Assembly (NCBI RefSeq): GCF_020150455.1
Contig: NZ_CP083740.1
Location: forward strand, 2,790,001 to 2,854,000
Direction: 5' to 3'
Origin: Bremerella sp. TYQ1
Lineage (GTDB): Bacteria; Planctomycetota; Planctomycetia; Pirellulales; Pirellulaceae
DNA: 64,000 nt
A program made the position numbers and the translations under genes. The notes under the pieces are model-generated. The model was not told the DNA's origin and made no database searches. It was given only the letters and a program-made list of their open reading frames with translations. Of this stretch, positions 16,764-24,643 are shown in pieces. Within the stretch, counting starts at the first letter, position 1. Every line of letters begins with the position of its first letter.

Positions 16764-16796
16764 AAACACTTTGCCCGCTACGCGGGCAAAGTGTTT
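16764..16796. repeat. Long-stem hairpin after the cargo gene
   Basis: A 15-bp perfect stem (AAACACTTTGCCCGC) with a TAC loop, 17 bp after the cargo stop codon. It closes the set of element B hairpins. Confidence 0.75.
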
Positions 16797-16813
16797 GGTC
16801 CGAATGCCGCAAG

Positions 16814-16883
16814 AATTAGGTACAACCTGAAAACCTAATTAGAAAATTTAGGTACAGCCGAAACTAGATGCGAATTAGGTACA
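16814..16883. repeat. AATTAGGTACA arm-type sites, right end
   Basis: Direct copies lie at 16814, at about 16846 (AATTTAGGTACA) and at 16873, with an inverted partial copy ACCTAATT at 16833. They mirror the left-end cluster, as expected for integrase arm sites on both sides of the attachment cores. Confidence 0.7.
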
Positions 16884-16895
16884 GAATCACCCAAA

Positions 16896-16930
16896 GAAAA
16901 AAGCCCTAAACCGTTGTGATTTAAGGCTTT
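16896..16930 (-). terminator. Terminator of tRNA-Pro
   Basis: A hairpin AAGCCTTAAA/TTTAGGGCTT on the minus strand with a six-T tail, 7 bp after the tRNA 3' end. Lying inside the element boundary, it is supplied by element B and restores tRNA termination after integration. Confidence 0.7.
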
Positions 16931-16936
16931 ACGTAG

Positions 16937-16979
16937 TCGGGGTAACAGGATTCGAACCTGCGACCTTTTGACCCCCAGT
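16937..16979. repeat. Right attachment site of element B
   Basis: The copy of the 43-bp direct repeat that lies within the functional tRNA-Pro gene. It differs from the left copy by T instead of C at the seventh base (plus strand), which falls in the acceptor stem, so the crossover and strand origin can be traced. Confidence 0.9.
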
Positions 16980-17011
16980 CAAACGCGCTAACCAGGCTGC
17001 GCTATACCCCG
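16937..17011 (-). tRNA. tRNA-Pro (anticodon GGG)
   Basis: A 75-nt minus-strand cloverleaf: acceptor CGGGGTA/TACCCCG with discriminator A, D-arm GCGC/GCGC, anticodon stem TTTGA/TCAAA with loop CTGGGGG (anticodon GGG, reads CCC), and T-arm GCAGG TTCGAAT CCTGT. No encoded CCA. Its 3' part (16937-16979) doubles as the right attachment site of element B. Confidence 0.95.
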
Positions 17012-17192
17012 TGGTTTGCCGCTGGGCGTGTGTTGGGACACGCCGGGGTGGTCGTGGTTCGCTTGGTGGGCGTCCGGACCTCAGCGGGAAGGTACCAATA
17101 TGCCAATTTTGGTGCTCAGTAACAAGGCCTCATCGCTTCTTAATGGTCGTCTTAGGGTTGTTTCTCCGGGGCAGTTATTCGAAACATCTTGC

Positions 17193-17954
17193 TTACGGGG
17201 TCGAATTCCGGGAATCGCGGATTTCCCAGGTGATTGGGTTCAACTGCGGTACCACATTCAACTTGTCGAGCGTCGCGGCAATGTCGATGTCGTTTTCCTG
17301 ACCGAGCCGTAAAACGTTGCGGCCGCCGCGGCTTTGCTTTAAGCGGTCGGCCAGGGTCGTCGCGGTGAGTCCTACTTTCGCTTCTTGCCAGGCATCTAAA
17401 GCGATCTGGGCCTGGTCGTTGATTGGTAGCGGCTCGGTGGCGCCGGCGTTCAATTGATCGACGATCGCCCCGGCCAACAGCACATCTTCTCGAGTCACTT
17501 CTCCTTCCGTCCCAGCACATACGATCTGTACGTGATGATGTTCCGACAACGCATTGCACACCGCGGTCAAGTTCACAAACGCCGCGATGAAAATCTCATC
17601 GGCCAATGCACATGCATTCATCGCCTTGGTGCCGTTGGTGGTGGTGAAGATTATTTTCTTGCCACGGACCACATCGGCAGGGTACTCTGCCGGAGAGTTG
17701 CCCAGGTCGAAACCTTCGATCTTTTGTCCGCCCCGTTCGCCGCCGAGCAATGCGTCCGGCAACTGACTCCCCTGCTCTTTCGCTTCGTCGATGGTCAGGC
17801 ACGGAATGACGCATTCGGCCCCGTTAGCAATCGCATGAGCAATGGTAGTTGTCGCTCGTAACACGTCGATCACCACGGCAACGCTTCCCGCTAACTCCGT
17901 GGCTCCCAACAAACTGGGTAAAAGGTAGACGTCAATCCGCTGCGTTTTCACCAT
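17193..17954 (-). CDS. comB: 2-phosphosulfolactate phosphatase-like protein
   Basis: A 253-residue ComB-family protein. Signature segments are VAVVIDVLRATTTIAHAIANG near residues 23-43, GGERGGQKIEGFDLGNSPAEY near 70-90 and IIFTTTNGTKAM near 99-110, all acidic Mg2+-site regions of this phosphatase. The enzyme removes phosphate from 2-phosphosulfolactate in coenzyme M synthesis. In bacteria without coenzyme M the family is widespread and the true substrate is uncertain. AAGGA lies just upstream of the ATG. It is the first clear chromosomal gene right of the tRNA; the 180 bp between them show no other gene. Confidence 0.85.
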   Translation of the reverse strand: MVKTQRIDVYLLPSLLGATELAGSVAVVIDVLRATTTIAHAIANGAECVIPCLTIDEAKEQGSQLPDALLGGERGGQKIEGFDLGNSPAEYPADVVRGKKIIFTTTNGTKAMNACALADEIFIAAFVNLTAVCNALSEHHHVQIVCAGTEGEVTREDVLLAGAIVDQLNAGATEPLPINDQAQIALDAWQEAKVGLTATTLADRLKQSRGGRNVLRLGQENDIDIAATLDKLNVVPQLNPITWEIRDSRNSTP

Positions 17955-18054
17955 TTGTTCCTTACGAGCTTCAATTTTCCTTAAGGGGCGACGAATCTAA
18001 TAATAAGACGACACACCACAACATTGATTATTGCCGACAAGGATTACTTGAGGA

Positions 18055-18462
18055 ATGACGGAGAACAACAACACACACTCGATCATCGTCGGATACATTG
18101 CCTGGGCGTTCGGCGTCTTTGGGGCTCACCGTTTTTATTACGGCAAGTGGGTCACCGGGATCATCTGGATGCTGACGCTGGGCGTCTTCTTCATCGGCTG
18201 GATTATCGACTTGTTTCTCATCCCATCGATGGATGCCGAGTGCAACCAACGGTTTAAAGCTGGTCCGCTCGACTACACCGTGGCCTGGCTGCTGACGGTG
18301 TTCCTCGGCTACCTGGGGATCCATCGCTTTTACATGGGTAAGTGGATCAGCGGTATCATCTGGCTGCTTTCGGCGGGGCTGTTTGGCGTGGGGTGGCTGT
18401 ACGACTGCTGCACGATCAATCAGCAAGTCGATGAAATAAATCGAGAACTCACCACGGCTTAG
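18055..18462 (+). CDS. Duplicated TM2-domain membrane protein
   Basis: A 135-residue membrane protein with two TM2 units. Each has an [17 protein letters not shown] / [17 protein letters not shown] helix with the conserved G-x-HRFY-x-GK turn, then a second hydrophobic helix (about residues 12-60 and 80-125). Most bacterial TM2 proteins have a single unit, so this is an internal duplication. Function is not known. GAGGA lies directly before the ATG. Confidence 0.85.
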   Translation: MTENNNTHSIIVGYIAWAFGVFGAHRFYYGKWVTGIIWMLTLGVFFIGWIIDLFLIPSMDAECNQRFKAGPLDYTVAWLLTVFLGYLGIHRFYMGKWISGIIWLLSAGLFGVGWLYDCCTINQQVDEINRELTTA

Positions 18463-18770
18463 AACGCCTGGATCGCGAAGCTCACTCGGTTTTCAAAGAG
18501 CACGTCCTGCCCAGTGCGCAGACGTGCTTCGATTGTCGCAAAAACATGTCCAAGCGTCCCGTTTCTTTTACGATTCAGGGCGGTCACGTTTTGAACGCCC
18601 TTAATTTCGGCCCAAAGCAGGCGCAGACTTCCGCGAATTACCGCTGGAAACGCTCTCACTTTCCATGATTTCGCGCATAATTGATGTACGCTTGTGCAAT
18701 ACTTCGTTACAATTAACGAAATCAAAGGGCAAAACGGTCTTAGCGACATTTAAGGGAAACGCAACGGGCG
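18463..18770. other. Intergenic region between convergent genes
   Basis: About 300 bp between the plus-strand TM2 gene and a minus-strand gene. A minus-strand open frame crosses it but has poor composition and no ribosome-binding site. I see nothing else definite. Confidence 0.4.
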
Positions 18771-19709
18771 TTATTTCGCTTTGGCCATATCACGAACCCC
18801 GGTCAGGTTCGTCGGATCGAGCTCGAAGGTGACCGGATAGTGGTAGCCGTCCGCTTTTTCTGGGAACAGTTTTCGCCAGGCCCGGACGACCGAGAACGCG
18901 GCTACTTTCATTTTGTAGCCCATTCCTTCGGTATCTTGCGACAACGTCTGGTAACCCATCTTGTGACGCAAGAAGCGATTGGCGCGGAACAGTTTGATGC
19001 GGCGACGAGCCTTCGGCGTGAGATGCTCAGTCGTCAGCGAAACGTTCAAGCCTTCTAAATTGCTCACGCGGTGGGGGGTGTTCTGCGGCCAGGTAATCAT
19101 TTGCCCGGGCTGAAGATCGACCACCATTGCTTCCGCGTCGAACTCGGGCTGATAGTCAAGCTCTTCATTCGAGATGCCGCAGATCACATCTTCCACTTTT
19201 TGCTGCGTAACGTAACGCTCGTTGAATGGCGGATAGGCGAACACCCGCTTCACGCCACGCAAGTGCCAGAGCATGTTGCACGGAATGTCGAGATGGTAAT
19301 AGACCAGCGCACTGGGCGAACTGATCAGCAAGTTGGCCGATCGCTGCATCGCGTAGAAGCCTGGCGCCTTGGCTTGAACTTCGTCGTAGATCTGATTGAC
19401 CAGCTTGTTGTAATCTTCATGATGCTGGGCCATGTTCCGCACGTTCAGCCACAAGCGGCCTGCTTTGGTCGCTTCCAGCAGTTGCTCGCCGGAAAGCTTC
19501 GAGGCATCTCCTTCGCGCCATTCGTTGGATGTCTCGTCGGTCCCCATGGTGTGGACGTTTAAATAGTCGCGCGGATGAGTGTCCAGAACGCGGATTAATT
19601 GTTCGTCTTCAAACAGACCGGTTTCCAGCAGGCGATGCTGCACCGTCAACGGCGTTTGCTCCAACTTTTCGTTGGTGAAGTTACAGTCAATCAGGTTCGT
19701 GGCGACCAT
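18771..19709 (-). CDS. JmjC/cupin-like 2-oxoglutarate oxygenase-type protein
   Basis: A 312-residue protein with a double-stranded beta-helix core. ALVYYHLDIPCNMLWHLRGV near residues 133-152 supplies the H-x-D pair, VFAYPPFNERYV follows, and TWPQNTPHRVSNLEGLNVSL near 209-228 supplies the distal His and strand. This is the JmjC/cupin-8 arrangement of Fe(II)/2-oxoglutarate hydroxylases. The substrate is unknown; related proteins hydroxylate proteins or small molecules. It has its own leader region and appears monocistronic. Confidence 0.7.
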   Translation of the reverse strand: MVATNLIDCNFTNEKLEQTPLTVQHRLLETGLFEDEQLIRVLDTHPRDYLNVHTMGTDETSNEWREGDASKLSGEQLLEATKAGRLWLNVRNMAQHHEDYNKLVNQIYDEVQAKAPGFYAMQRSANLLISSPSALVYYHLDIPCNMLWHLRGVKRVFAYPPFNERYVTQQKVEDVICGISNEELDYQPEFDAEAMVVDLQPGQMITWPQNTPHRVSNLEGLNVSLTTEHLTPKARRRIKLFRANRFLRHKMGYQTLSQDTEGMGYKMKVAAFSVVRAWRKLFPEKADGYHYPVTFELDPTNLTGVRDMAKAK

Positions 19710-20014
19710 GATTCAGCTTCTCTTGGGGGGACATCAATTCCAACAACGGTTTAAAAAGTCTAGTGCGAAGGCCGAAGTTAGCTTCGCTATACCTATCCTC
19801 TTTCCCTAATCCACCACCCAGGCCCCACCGACCGATTGATTTATTCCTTCTAACCGTTACCAATGGAGGTACCGCGCCCCTTGCCGCTGATTGTCAGCAC
19901 GGGGGGGATGCGTTATTCTGTCGGCAAGTCAGACGGTTCATCCCCGGTGGGCTATCTGATTTGTCGCACTGGCCCGTAACGACACCTATTGAGAACAAAT
20001 TGAGGATCCCAAGC

Positions 20015-20623
20015 ATGGCATACACACTTCCCGCACTGCCATATGCGTACGACGCCCTGGAACCACACATCGATGCCAAGACGATGGAAATCCATCACAC
20101 CAAGCATCACCAGGCCTACATCAACAAGGTCAACGCCGCCATCGAAGGCACCGACCTGGAAGGGAAGTCGATTGAAGATCTGGTTGCCGGCATCAACTCG
20201 GTTCCTGAAAACATCCGTGGTGCCGTCCGCAACAATGGTGGCGGTCACGCGAACCACTCGCTGTTCTGGACCGTCATGAAGCCAGGCGGTGGCGGCTCGC
20301 CATCGGGCGAACTGGGCGCTGCCATCGACGGCGAGCTGGGTGGCTACGAAAAGTTCAAAGAAGATTTCAGCAACGCTGCCGCAACCCGTTTCGGTTCCGG
20401 TTGGGCCTGGCTGGTTGTTTCCGGCGGTAAGCTGGAAGTGATGAGCACCCCGAACCAAGACTCGCCACTGATGGAAGGCAAAACGCCTATCCTCGGTTTG
20501 GACGTTTGGGAACACGCTTACTACTTGAACTACCAGAACAAGCGACCCGACTACATCTCCGCGTTCTTCAACGTGATCAACTGGGAAGAAGTCGCTTCCC
20601 GTTACGCCGCCGCCAAAGGTTAA
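20015..20623 (+). CDS. sodA: Superoxide dismutase, Mn-type
   Basis: A 202-residue Fe/Mn superoxide dismutase converting superoxide to oxygen and hydrogen peroxide. Metal ligands are visible: His in [11 protein letters not shown] (about residue 26), His in [10 protein letters not shown] (about 80), and [19 protein letters not shown] near 168-186 with the last Asp and His. The GGGHANHS context and NQDSPL with its Gln are features of Mn enzymes rather than Fe enzymes. The ATG at 20015 gives the normal family length; the longer frame only covers the leader. A terminator follows. Confidence 0.95.
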   Translation: MAYTLPALPYAYDALEPHIDAKTMEIHHTKHHQAYINKVNAAIEGTDLEGKSIEDLVAGINSVPENIRGAVRNNGGGHANHSLFWTVMKPGGGGSPSGELGAAIDGELGGYEKFKEDFSNAAATRFGSGWAWLVVSGGKLEVMSTPNQDSPLMEGKTPILGLDVWEHAYYLNYQNKRPDYISAFFNVINWEEVASRYAAAKG

Positions 20624-20688
20624 GCCTGACGCTGGCCGGCATCCAACCACGTCACCGTGTGATGCGGTGACGACTTGAAACTTAAGAG

Positions 20689-20726
20689 ATGGCTATCTGG
20701 TGAAAGTACCAGGTAGCCATTTTTTG
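20689..20726 (+). terminator. Terminator of the superoxide dismutase gene
   Basis: A 13-bp stem ATGGCTATCTGGT with a GAAAGT loop and six T residues, about 65 bp after the stop. A smaller GTCACCG/CGGTGAC hairpin precedes it. Confidence 0.85.
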
Positions 20727-21341
20727 TTTCTTGTTCACCGGGAAGAAGTGTGGGGAAAGCCATGCCGACGAAGACGACGGCAGGCACCCAGACTTGAAGG
20801 GCAGTTGGTTTTGAAGTCCAGCCAGGTTTGATGGGGACGCTGAGTTGAAGGGGAAAGCGTATGCGACGTTTCCTGTCCCCTCTCCACCGTCTGCGGGGGA
20901 GAGGGTTAGGGTGAGGGGGCGAACCAGGTACCCGCTTCGCCAACAGTCACCCTTGGGAAGGAAGATGGGAACCGGAAGTTGTGTTGATAGCAGCGCCTTC
21001 ATTGCTGCGGGGGCGGATCGTGGCTTTTTTGTTGGCTTCGCTAGGAACATGGCGACAATGGCATTGACCGCGACGGGGCCCCTCATTACGATCCGCCACG
21101 ATTTCCTCGGCTGGTGTCAAACTGGGCGGGGATTTCTGGAAATTCGAATCGGAATGGCTGAAGGCCGCCTGCGCATGTTCCGATCTCAAACTAAAGGTAG
21201 GGTTCCATTCGCGAGAGCTGAAGCGGTGCGATAGCACTGTTCGCCGCGAGACGAACCAAATATTGAAACACAACCGAATGAGTCCGCAGACGGAAAAGGA
21301 TTTTCCGAGGCTGGCTCGTGCTATCCGAAGGCAGGGACGCC
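20727..21341. other. Intergenic region without a supported gene
   Basis: About 600 bp. It contains a G/C-rich inverted motif near 20873-20918 (CCCTCTCC ... GGGGAGAGGGTTAGGGTG), a kind of short dispersed intergenic repeat known from several bacterial genomes. No open frame has convincing composition. The right end holds the leader of the lipoprotein gene. Confidence 0.45.
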
Positions 21342-22370
21342 ATGCGAATGCACACCAAACATTGGTCGCTACTGTTCGCCGTAGCCGTTTCCGTTACCTC
21401 CGTCGCTGCGACGGGGTGCAAGTCGATGCCCGGCTATAACTACATGGCCAAATGGGGTGCTCCTCAGAAAGCGTCGGCTGGAGCTTCGGAAGCTCCGAAG
21501 TATGCGGCCGCTCCTTCGGCCACATCGACTCCGGTTCCTTCCAGCTCGCAGTTGGCTAGCCGCCAGACGGTGACGCCTAACTACTTAGCTGGGGCCACGC
21601 CATCCAACGGTTCGGCAAGCCCTTACGCTTACCAACAGCCATCGCAAGGTGGTGCCCAAGCTCAAGCTTCGATGCAGCCGCAGCGTGGCTTCTATGCTTC
21701 GGCTCCAAGCGGATCGGCCGCCAGCGCTCCACAAACGGGCTACGGTGCTTACAACCCATCCGCCCAGGGCAGCAGCTACGGGACTTCGCCAGCGGCTTAC
21801 ACCGCCAACGCGAACACCACTTCCACCTACAGCGGCACGGCACCGGCCGGTTACTCGGCTCCGCCAGCTTCCTACACGCAGCCATCCGCCTCGGCACCGA
21901 CGAGCGGTTCCGCTTACAGCGGCGGTTCGTCCTATTCCGGTGGTCAGGCCTCGAGCTACAGCGGTGCCGCTTCGACGCCATCGCCAAGCAGCTACCCAAG
22001 CACCGGCGGAAGCAGCTACCGTGCGACATCGACGCCAAGCCCAAGCTATCCGTCGACGTCGTCGCCTAACAGCAGCTACCCATCGACTTCGACGCCACAG
22101 TCGAGTTACCCTTCGACCGGTAGCCCTCAGGCCAGCAGCTATCCTTCGACGAGCAGCTACTCCGGTACGGCTGCTCCGAATCCAAACAACTACCAGGCGA
22201 TGACCAGCCCTGCTTACCAAACGGCTTCGAGCAGTTCGGCAGCTGGCAGCGATTCGCACTACCGCCCCGGCGGCACGACCAACTACAGCGGTTCGTCGAG
22301 CACCAGCGGCGGAACGACCTCGCGTTACGGCAGCACCGAGTCGAGCTATCCAAGCACGTACACTCGCTAA
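21342..22370 (+). CDS. Low-complexity Ser/Pro/Tyr-rich lipoprotein
   Basis: A 342-residue exported protein. It starts MRMHTKHWSLLFAVAVSVTS and has a lipobox-like AATGC near residue 26, so it is a likely lipoprotein. The rest is low-complexity Ser, Pro, Ala, Tyr and Gly with repeating YPSTS, SSYPST and SYSG units, resembling an extended or aggregating surface polymer. The ATG at 21342 is chosen because it gives the signal sequence. The exact role is unknown; a cell-envelope or adhesive function is inferred. Confidence 0.75.
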   Translation: MRMHTKHWSLLFAVAVSVTSVAATGCKSMPGYNYMAKWGAPQKASAGASEAPKYAAAPSATSTPVPSSSQLASRQTVTPNYLAGATPSNGSASPYAYQQPSQGGAQAQASMQPQRGFYASAPSGSAASAPQTGYGAYNPSAQGSSYGTSPAAYTANANTTSTYSGTAPAGYSAPPASYTQPSASAPTSGSAYSGGSSYSGGQASSYSGAASTPSPSSYPSTGGSSYRATSTPSPSYPSTSSPNSSYPSTSTPQSSYPSTGSPQASSYPSTSSYSGTAAPNPNNYQAMTSPAYQTASSSSAAGSDSHYRPGGTTNYSGSSSTSGGTTSRYGSTESSYPSTYTR

Positions 22371-22401
22371 GTCGACGCGATCACAAAACAACAACTGCGA
22401 G

Positions 22402-22431
22402 GGGGAGTGGGCTGGTTCACTCCCCTTTTTT
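22402..22431 (+). terminator. Terminator of the lipoprotein gene
   Basis: A GGGGAGTG stem, 8-nt loop and CACTCCCC followed by six T residues. Confidence 0.85.
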
Positions 22432-22549
22432 ATGCGCGGTGAGCAAGCGAGCAGCTTGAAGCACACAGGGTGGCGCCGGTTTTAAAACCGGGAACACTCA
22501 CACGGTCTTTCGGCAACCATGTTTTGCCAGGCCAGCCATCAAGAAACGA

Positions 22550-22579
22550 AAATGCCCACACTTGGCGGCGTGGGCATTT
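22550..22579 (-). terminator. Hairpin after the small minus-strand gene
   Basis: A 10-bp stem AAATGCCCAC/GTGGGCATTT with a 10-nt loop, about 30 bp downstream of the minus-strand gene that ends at 22608. T-rich sides are short in both directions. Confidence 0.6.
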
Positions 22580-22607
22580 CGCTTGATCGGAGTTCCAACG
22601 TTCGGTC

Positions 22608-22835
22608 TTAGCGGCCCGTTGGACAGAAGTTTTGGCTGACGATGCGGGAGAGGGTTCCCTGCAGTTTGAGGGTCGTCAATTTCTTTTCAGCGGATGGACG
22701 GTCGGCAAACGTACCGACTCTCTTCCACACACGTTCGGTGGCATCAAAGGCATCGACAAACACCTGTCGCGCCATCCCACCAGGGGCACTGACGGAAATC
22801 CACTTTCCCGCCGAGCTTTGTAAGGATTGCTTCAT
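22608..22835 (-). CDS. Small conserved-looking unknown protein
   Basis: A 75-residue protein with GGGAG well placed before the ATG. The core reads like a small alpha/beta fold (MARQVFVDAFDATERVWKRVGTF, then PSAEKKLTTLKLQG). No family is recognised and there is no membrane segment. It is probably monocistronic because a hairpin follows. Confidence 0.55.
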   Translation of the reverse strand: MKQSLQSSAGKWISVSAPGGMARQVFVDAFDATERVWKRVGTFADRPSAEKKLTTLKLQGTLSRIVSQNFCPTGR

Positions 22836-22969
22836 GGCTCAATCTCCCAAGAATTGAGAAGCGGTTCTATTTGCATCGAACCATTTCCCCGCGGTTGATA
22901 AGCGAAATTCTGGGAAATCAGCCGTGATGAGGTATTTTGCGGCTACCTGAAGTCTGTCGGTTAGGGCGT

Positions 22970-23296
22970 TTACCAGCCCATGACCATGTTCGATTCGATT
23001 GCTTTGCGGGCCTGGTTTAAGTCGTTGCCGGTTTCGTTCATATACAAACGAATCGCATGGACTTTATCCCCTTCCGCCTTCGAGAGGCAATCGCGTGCGA
23101 CGATGCACGGATCGAGCGGTCCGGTCGTCAGACCGAGGGCGGCCTTCGAGATCACCCACGAAGTGCGAGGGCGTTTGGATATCCGGATGATGTCGTCGCC
23201 GGGGTAGTTGTCGTAGATCTGTCCTTTGGCCTCGTTTTCGTCATTCGCCCATGTAATGACGATATGTGCGTTGGTTTCGACCTCGAAAAGCGCCAT
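22970..23296 (-). CDS. Small unknown protein with L7/L12-like C-terminus
   Basis: A 108-residue protein with GGAG 8 bp before the ATG. The first 45 residues are a beta-rich half (HIVITWANDENEAKGQIYD, DDIIRISKRPRTSW). The last 30 (KVHAIRLYMNETGNDLNQAR) resemble the helix-turn-helix of the ribosomal L7/L12 C-terminal domain, a motif that recurs in stand-alone small proteins. Function not known. Confidence 0.6.
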   Translation of the reverse strand: MALFEVETNAHIVITWANDENEAKGQIYDNYPGDDIIRISKRPRTSWVISKAALGLTTGPLDPCIVARDCLSKAEGDKVHAIRLYMNETGNDLNQARKAIESNMVMGW

Positions 23297-23706
23297 GGAG
23301 AATCTCCTTTCAACGAAGACTTAAAGAGAAAGCAAGCGTGATAAGAACCGGCCTCATCCTCTTCTGGCCTGACCCTCGCTTTCTTTCTTCGCGCTAGAAT
23401 CTCTACCACAGCCAACGCCACGTGGGCGCGAGCGGTACCTGGGGCGATATCGTGGTAGAAGAAAGAAACATAACGAGGCGGCTTGTTAGAACAAAATGAG
23501 GTGGTTTCCGGCGAATGTAAATCTTCGAAACGAGGGCGTCAAACAAATTCTGCACCTAGGGGAACCTGCGAGAAATCGTCGTAAAACCGTAGTGGTCGAC
23601 TCTTTGCCGTTGTTCTCGAAAGAGGCTCGATTCTGGTAGAATGCAGGCGATCGTCCCTAAGCCAACGATTACCTATTTTCTTTCCGCTGAACCGGCCGAG
23701 CCGCTC
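23297..23706. other. Intergenic region between divergent genes
   Basis: About 400 bp between the leaders of a minus-strand and a plus-strand gene. It presumably holds both promoters. An in-frame ATG at 23641 could lengthen the next protein by 22 residues. Confidence 0.4.
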
Positions 23707-24633
23707 ATGACCGAGACGCCCAACTCACCTTCCGATCCTTCGCAGCCCACCGCCTCTGGCCCGACGACTCCCCCGCCGCGCCGCCGCCCAGGCTATCTGC
23801 GCATCTTCTGGATCGTGCTGGGACTGACGGTGCTCTACCTGGGATATAGCTTTCTGACGCCGACGTCGATGGCAGAGTTCAAGTGGGCCGCGGCCATGGA
23901 TGCGTTCGATGCCGAGAACACCGAAGAAGCGAAAAAGCTCGGAAAGGAAGCGATTGAATGGGCACCTGAAAACGCCGAGCTCCATCTTCGCATGGCCGAA
24001 CTGTACTTTCGCTTAGACGAAGCGACCGATGCGCGGATTCAACTGGAAGAAGCGATCGCGCTGGCCAAGGACGACCCTTACGTGATTCGCCAGGCCAGCT
24101 TCCTGCTTTCACGCATGGAACAGCACGACGGAGCATTGATGTTGTCGGACCGCCTGGTCGATCTGTCGGAGAAACAGCAAACCATTCATATGCACCAAGC
24201 GCTGAACCATCGGGCCTATGCTGTCGCGATGGCTGCCGCGGACGATGCAGCCACGAAAGAGCAAGTGACCGACGGCTTGAAAGATATTGAACGAGCCATC
24301 GCCATCTATGGCAACTACGCCTCGTACATCGACACACGAGGCTATCTGAAAGTCTTTTCCGGCGACCTCGACGGAGCGATGAAAGACCTGGACGATGCCA
24401 TTGGCTACTTCGAGGCACAGCGGACGAAACTGCTGAGCCAGCTTTCGCCGGAGCAAGTCGAGGAGATGCCGCAAGAGGTATCGTTCGCCGATACTCAGCT
24501 CAAGCAAGTCTTGGCGGTACTCTACTCGCATCGAGCGCTGGCGTATGAGAAACTCGACGAGCAAGACAAAGCTCAGGAAGATCACGATCGAGCCGAATCG
24601 TACGGGCTCGATCGCAAGCTTGGCATTTGGTAG
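23707..24633 (+). CDS. Membrane-anchored tetratricopeptide-repeat protein
   Basis: A 308-residue protein. It begins with a Pro/Ser/Thr-rich cytosolic lead (TPPPRRRPGYL), one membrane segment IFWIVLGLTVLYLGYSFL (about residues 31-48) and then TPR helices. Clear TPR units include EEAKKLGKEAIEWAPENAEL, ARIQLEEAIALAKDDPYV and a C-terminal HRALAYEKLDEQDKAQEDHD. TPR arrays bind partner proteins, so this is a scaffold facing the periplasm or cytosol. It converges on the diguanylate cyclase with a 10-bp gap. Confidence 0.75.
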   Translation: MTETPNSPSDPSQPTASGPTTPPPRRRPGYLRIFWIVLGLTVLYLGYSFLTPTSMAEFKWAAAMDAFDAENTEEAKKLGKEAIEWAPENAELHLRMAELYFRLDEATDARIQLEEAIALAKDDPYVIRQASFLLSRMEQHDGALMLSDRLVDLSEKQQTIHMHQALNHRAYAVAMAAADDAATKEQVTDGLKDIERAIAIYGNYASYIDTRGYLKVFSGDLDGAMKDLDDAIGYFEAQRTKLLSQLSPEQVEEMPQEVSFADTQLKQVLAVLYSHRALAYEKLDEQDKAQEDHDRAESYGLDRKLGIW

Positions 24634-24643
24634 CCAGAAACCG

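Larger units (their letters stand above)
8811..16979. mobile_element. Element B: satellite-like integrative element in tRNA-Pro
   Basis: The element is about 8.2 kb and lies between 43-bp tRNA-Pro repeats. It encodes a tyrosine recombinase near the left end, a small HTH regulator, a small possible ssDNA-binding protein, a primase-polymerase/ATPase fusion and one cargo gene with AbiJ-like and nuclease domains. Iterons occur at two places. No head, tail, packaging, conjugation or relaxase gene is present. Such content fits a P4-like or PICI-like phage satellite or a mobilisable island that replicates after excision. Codon use is more AT-rich than the flanking chromosome. Confidence 0.85.

Noticed and set aside
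18459..18749. A 96-codon minus-strand frame between the TM2 and JmjC-like genes
   Set aside because: No ribosome-binding site, poor composition (many Arg, Cys, Ser) and no domain; treated as intergenic.
20873..20918. Attachment or regulatory site from the inverted GGGGAGAGGG motif
   Set aside because: This looks like a common short intergenic repeat of many bacterial genomes, and nothing mobile lies beside it.
21585..22466. A 293-codon minus-strand frame opposite the low-complexity lipoprotein gene
   Set aside because: It is the mirror of repetitive Ser codons (Arg/Trp/Gly-rich) and lacks a ribosome-binding site. The plus strand has a signal peptide and lipobox.
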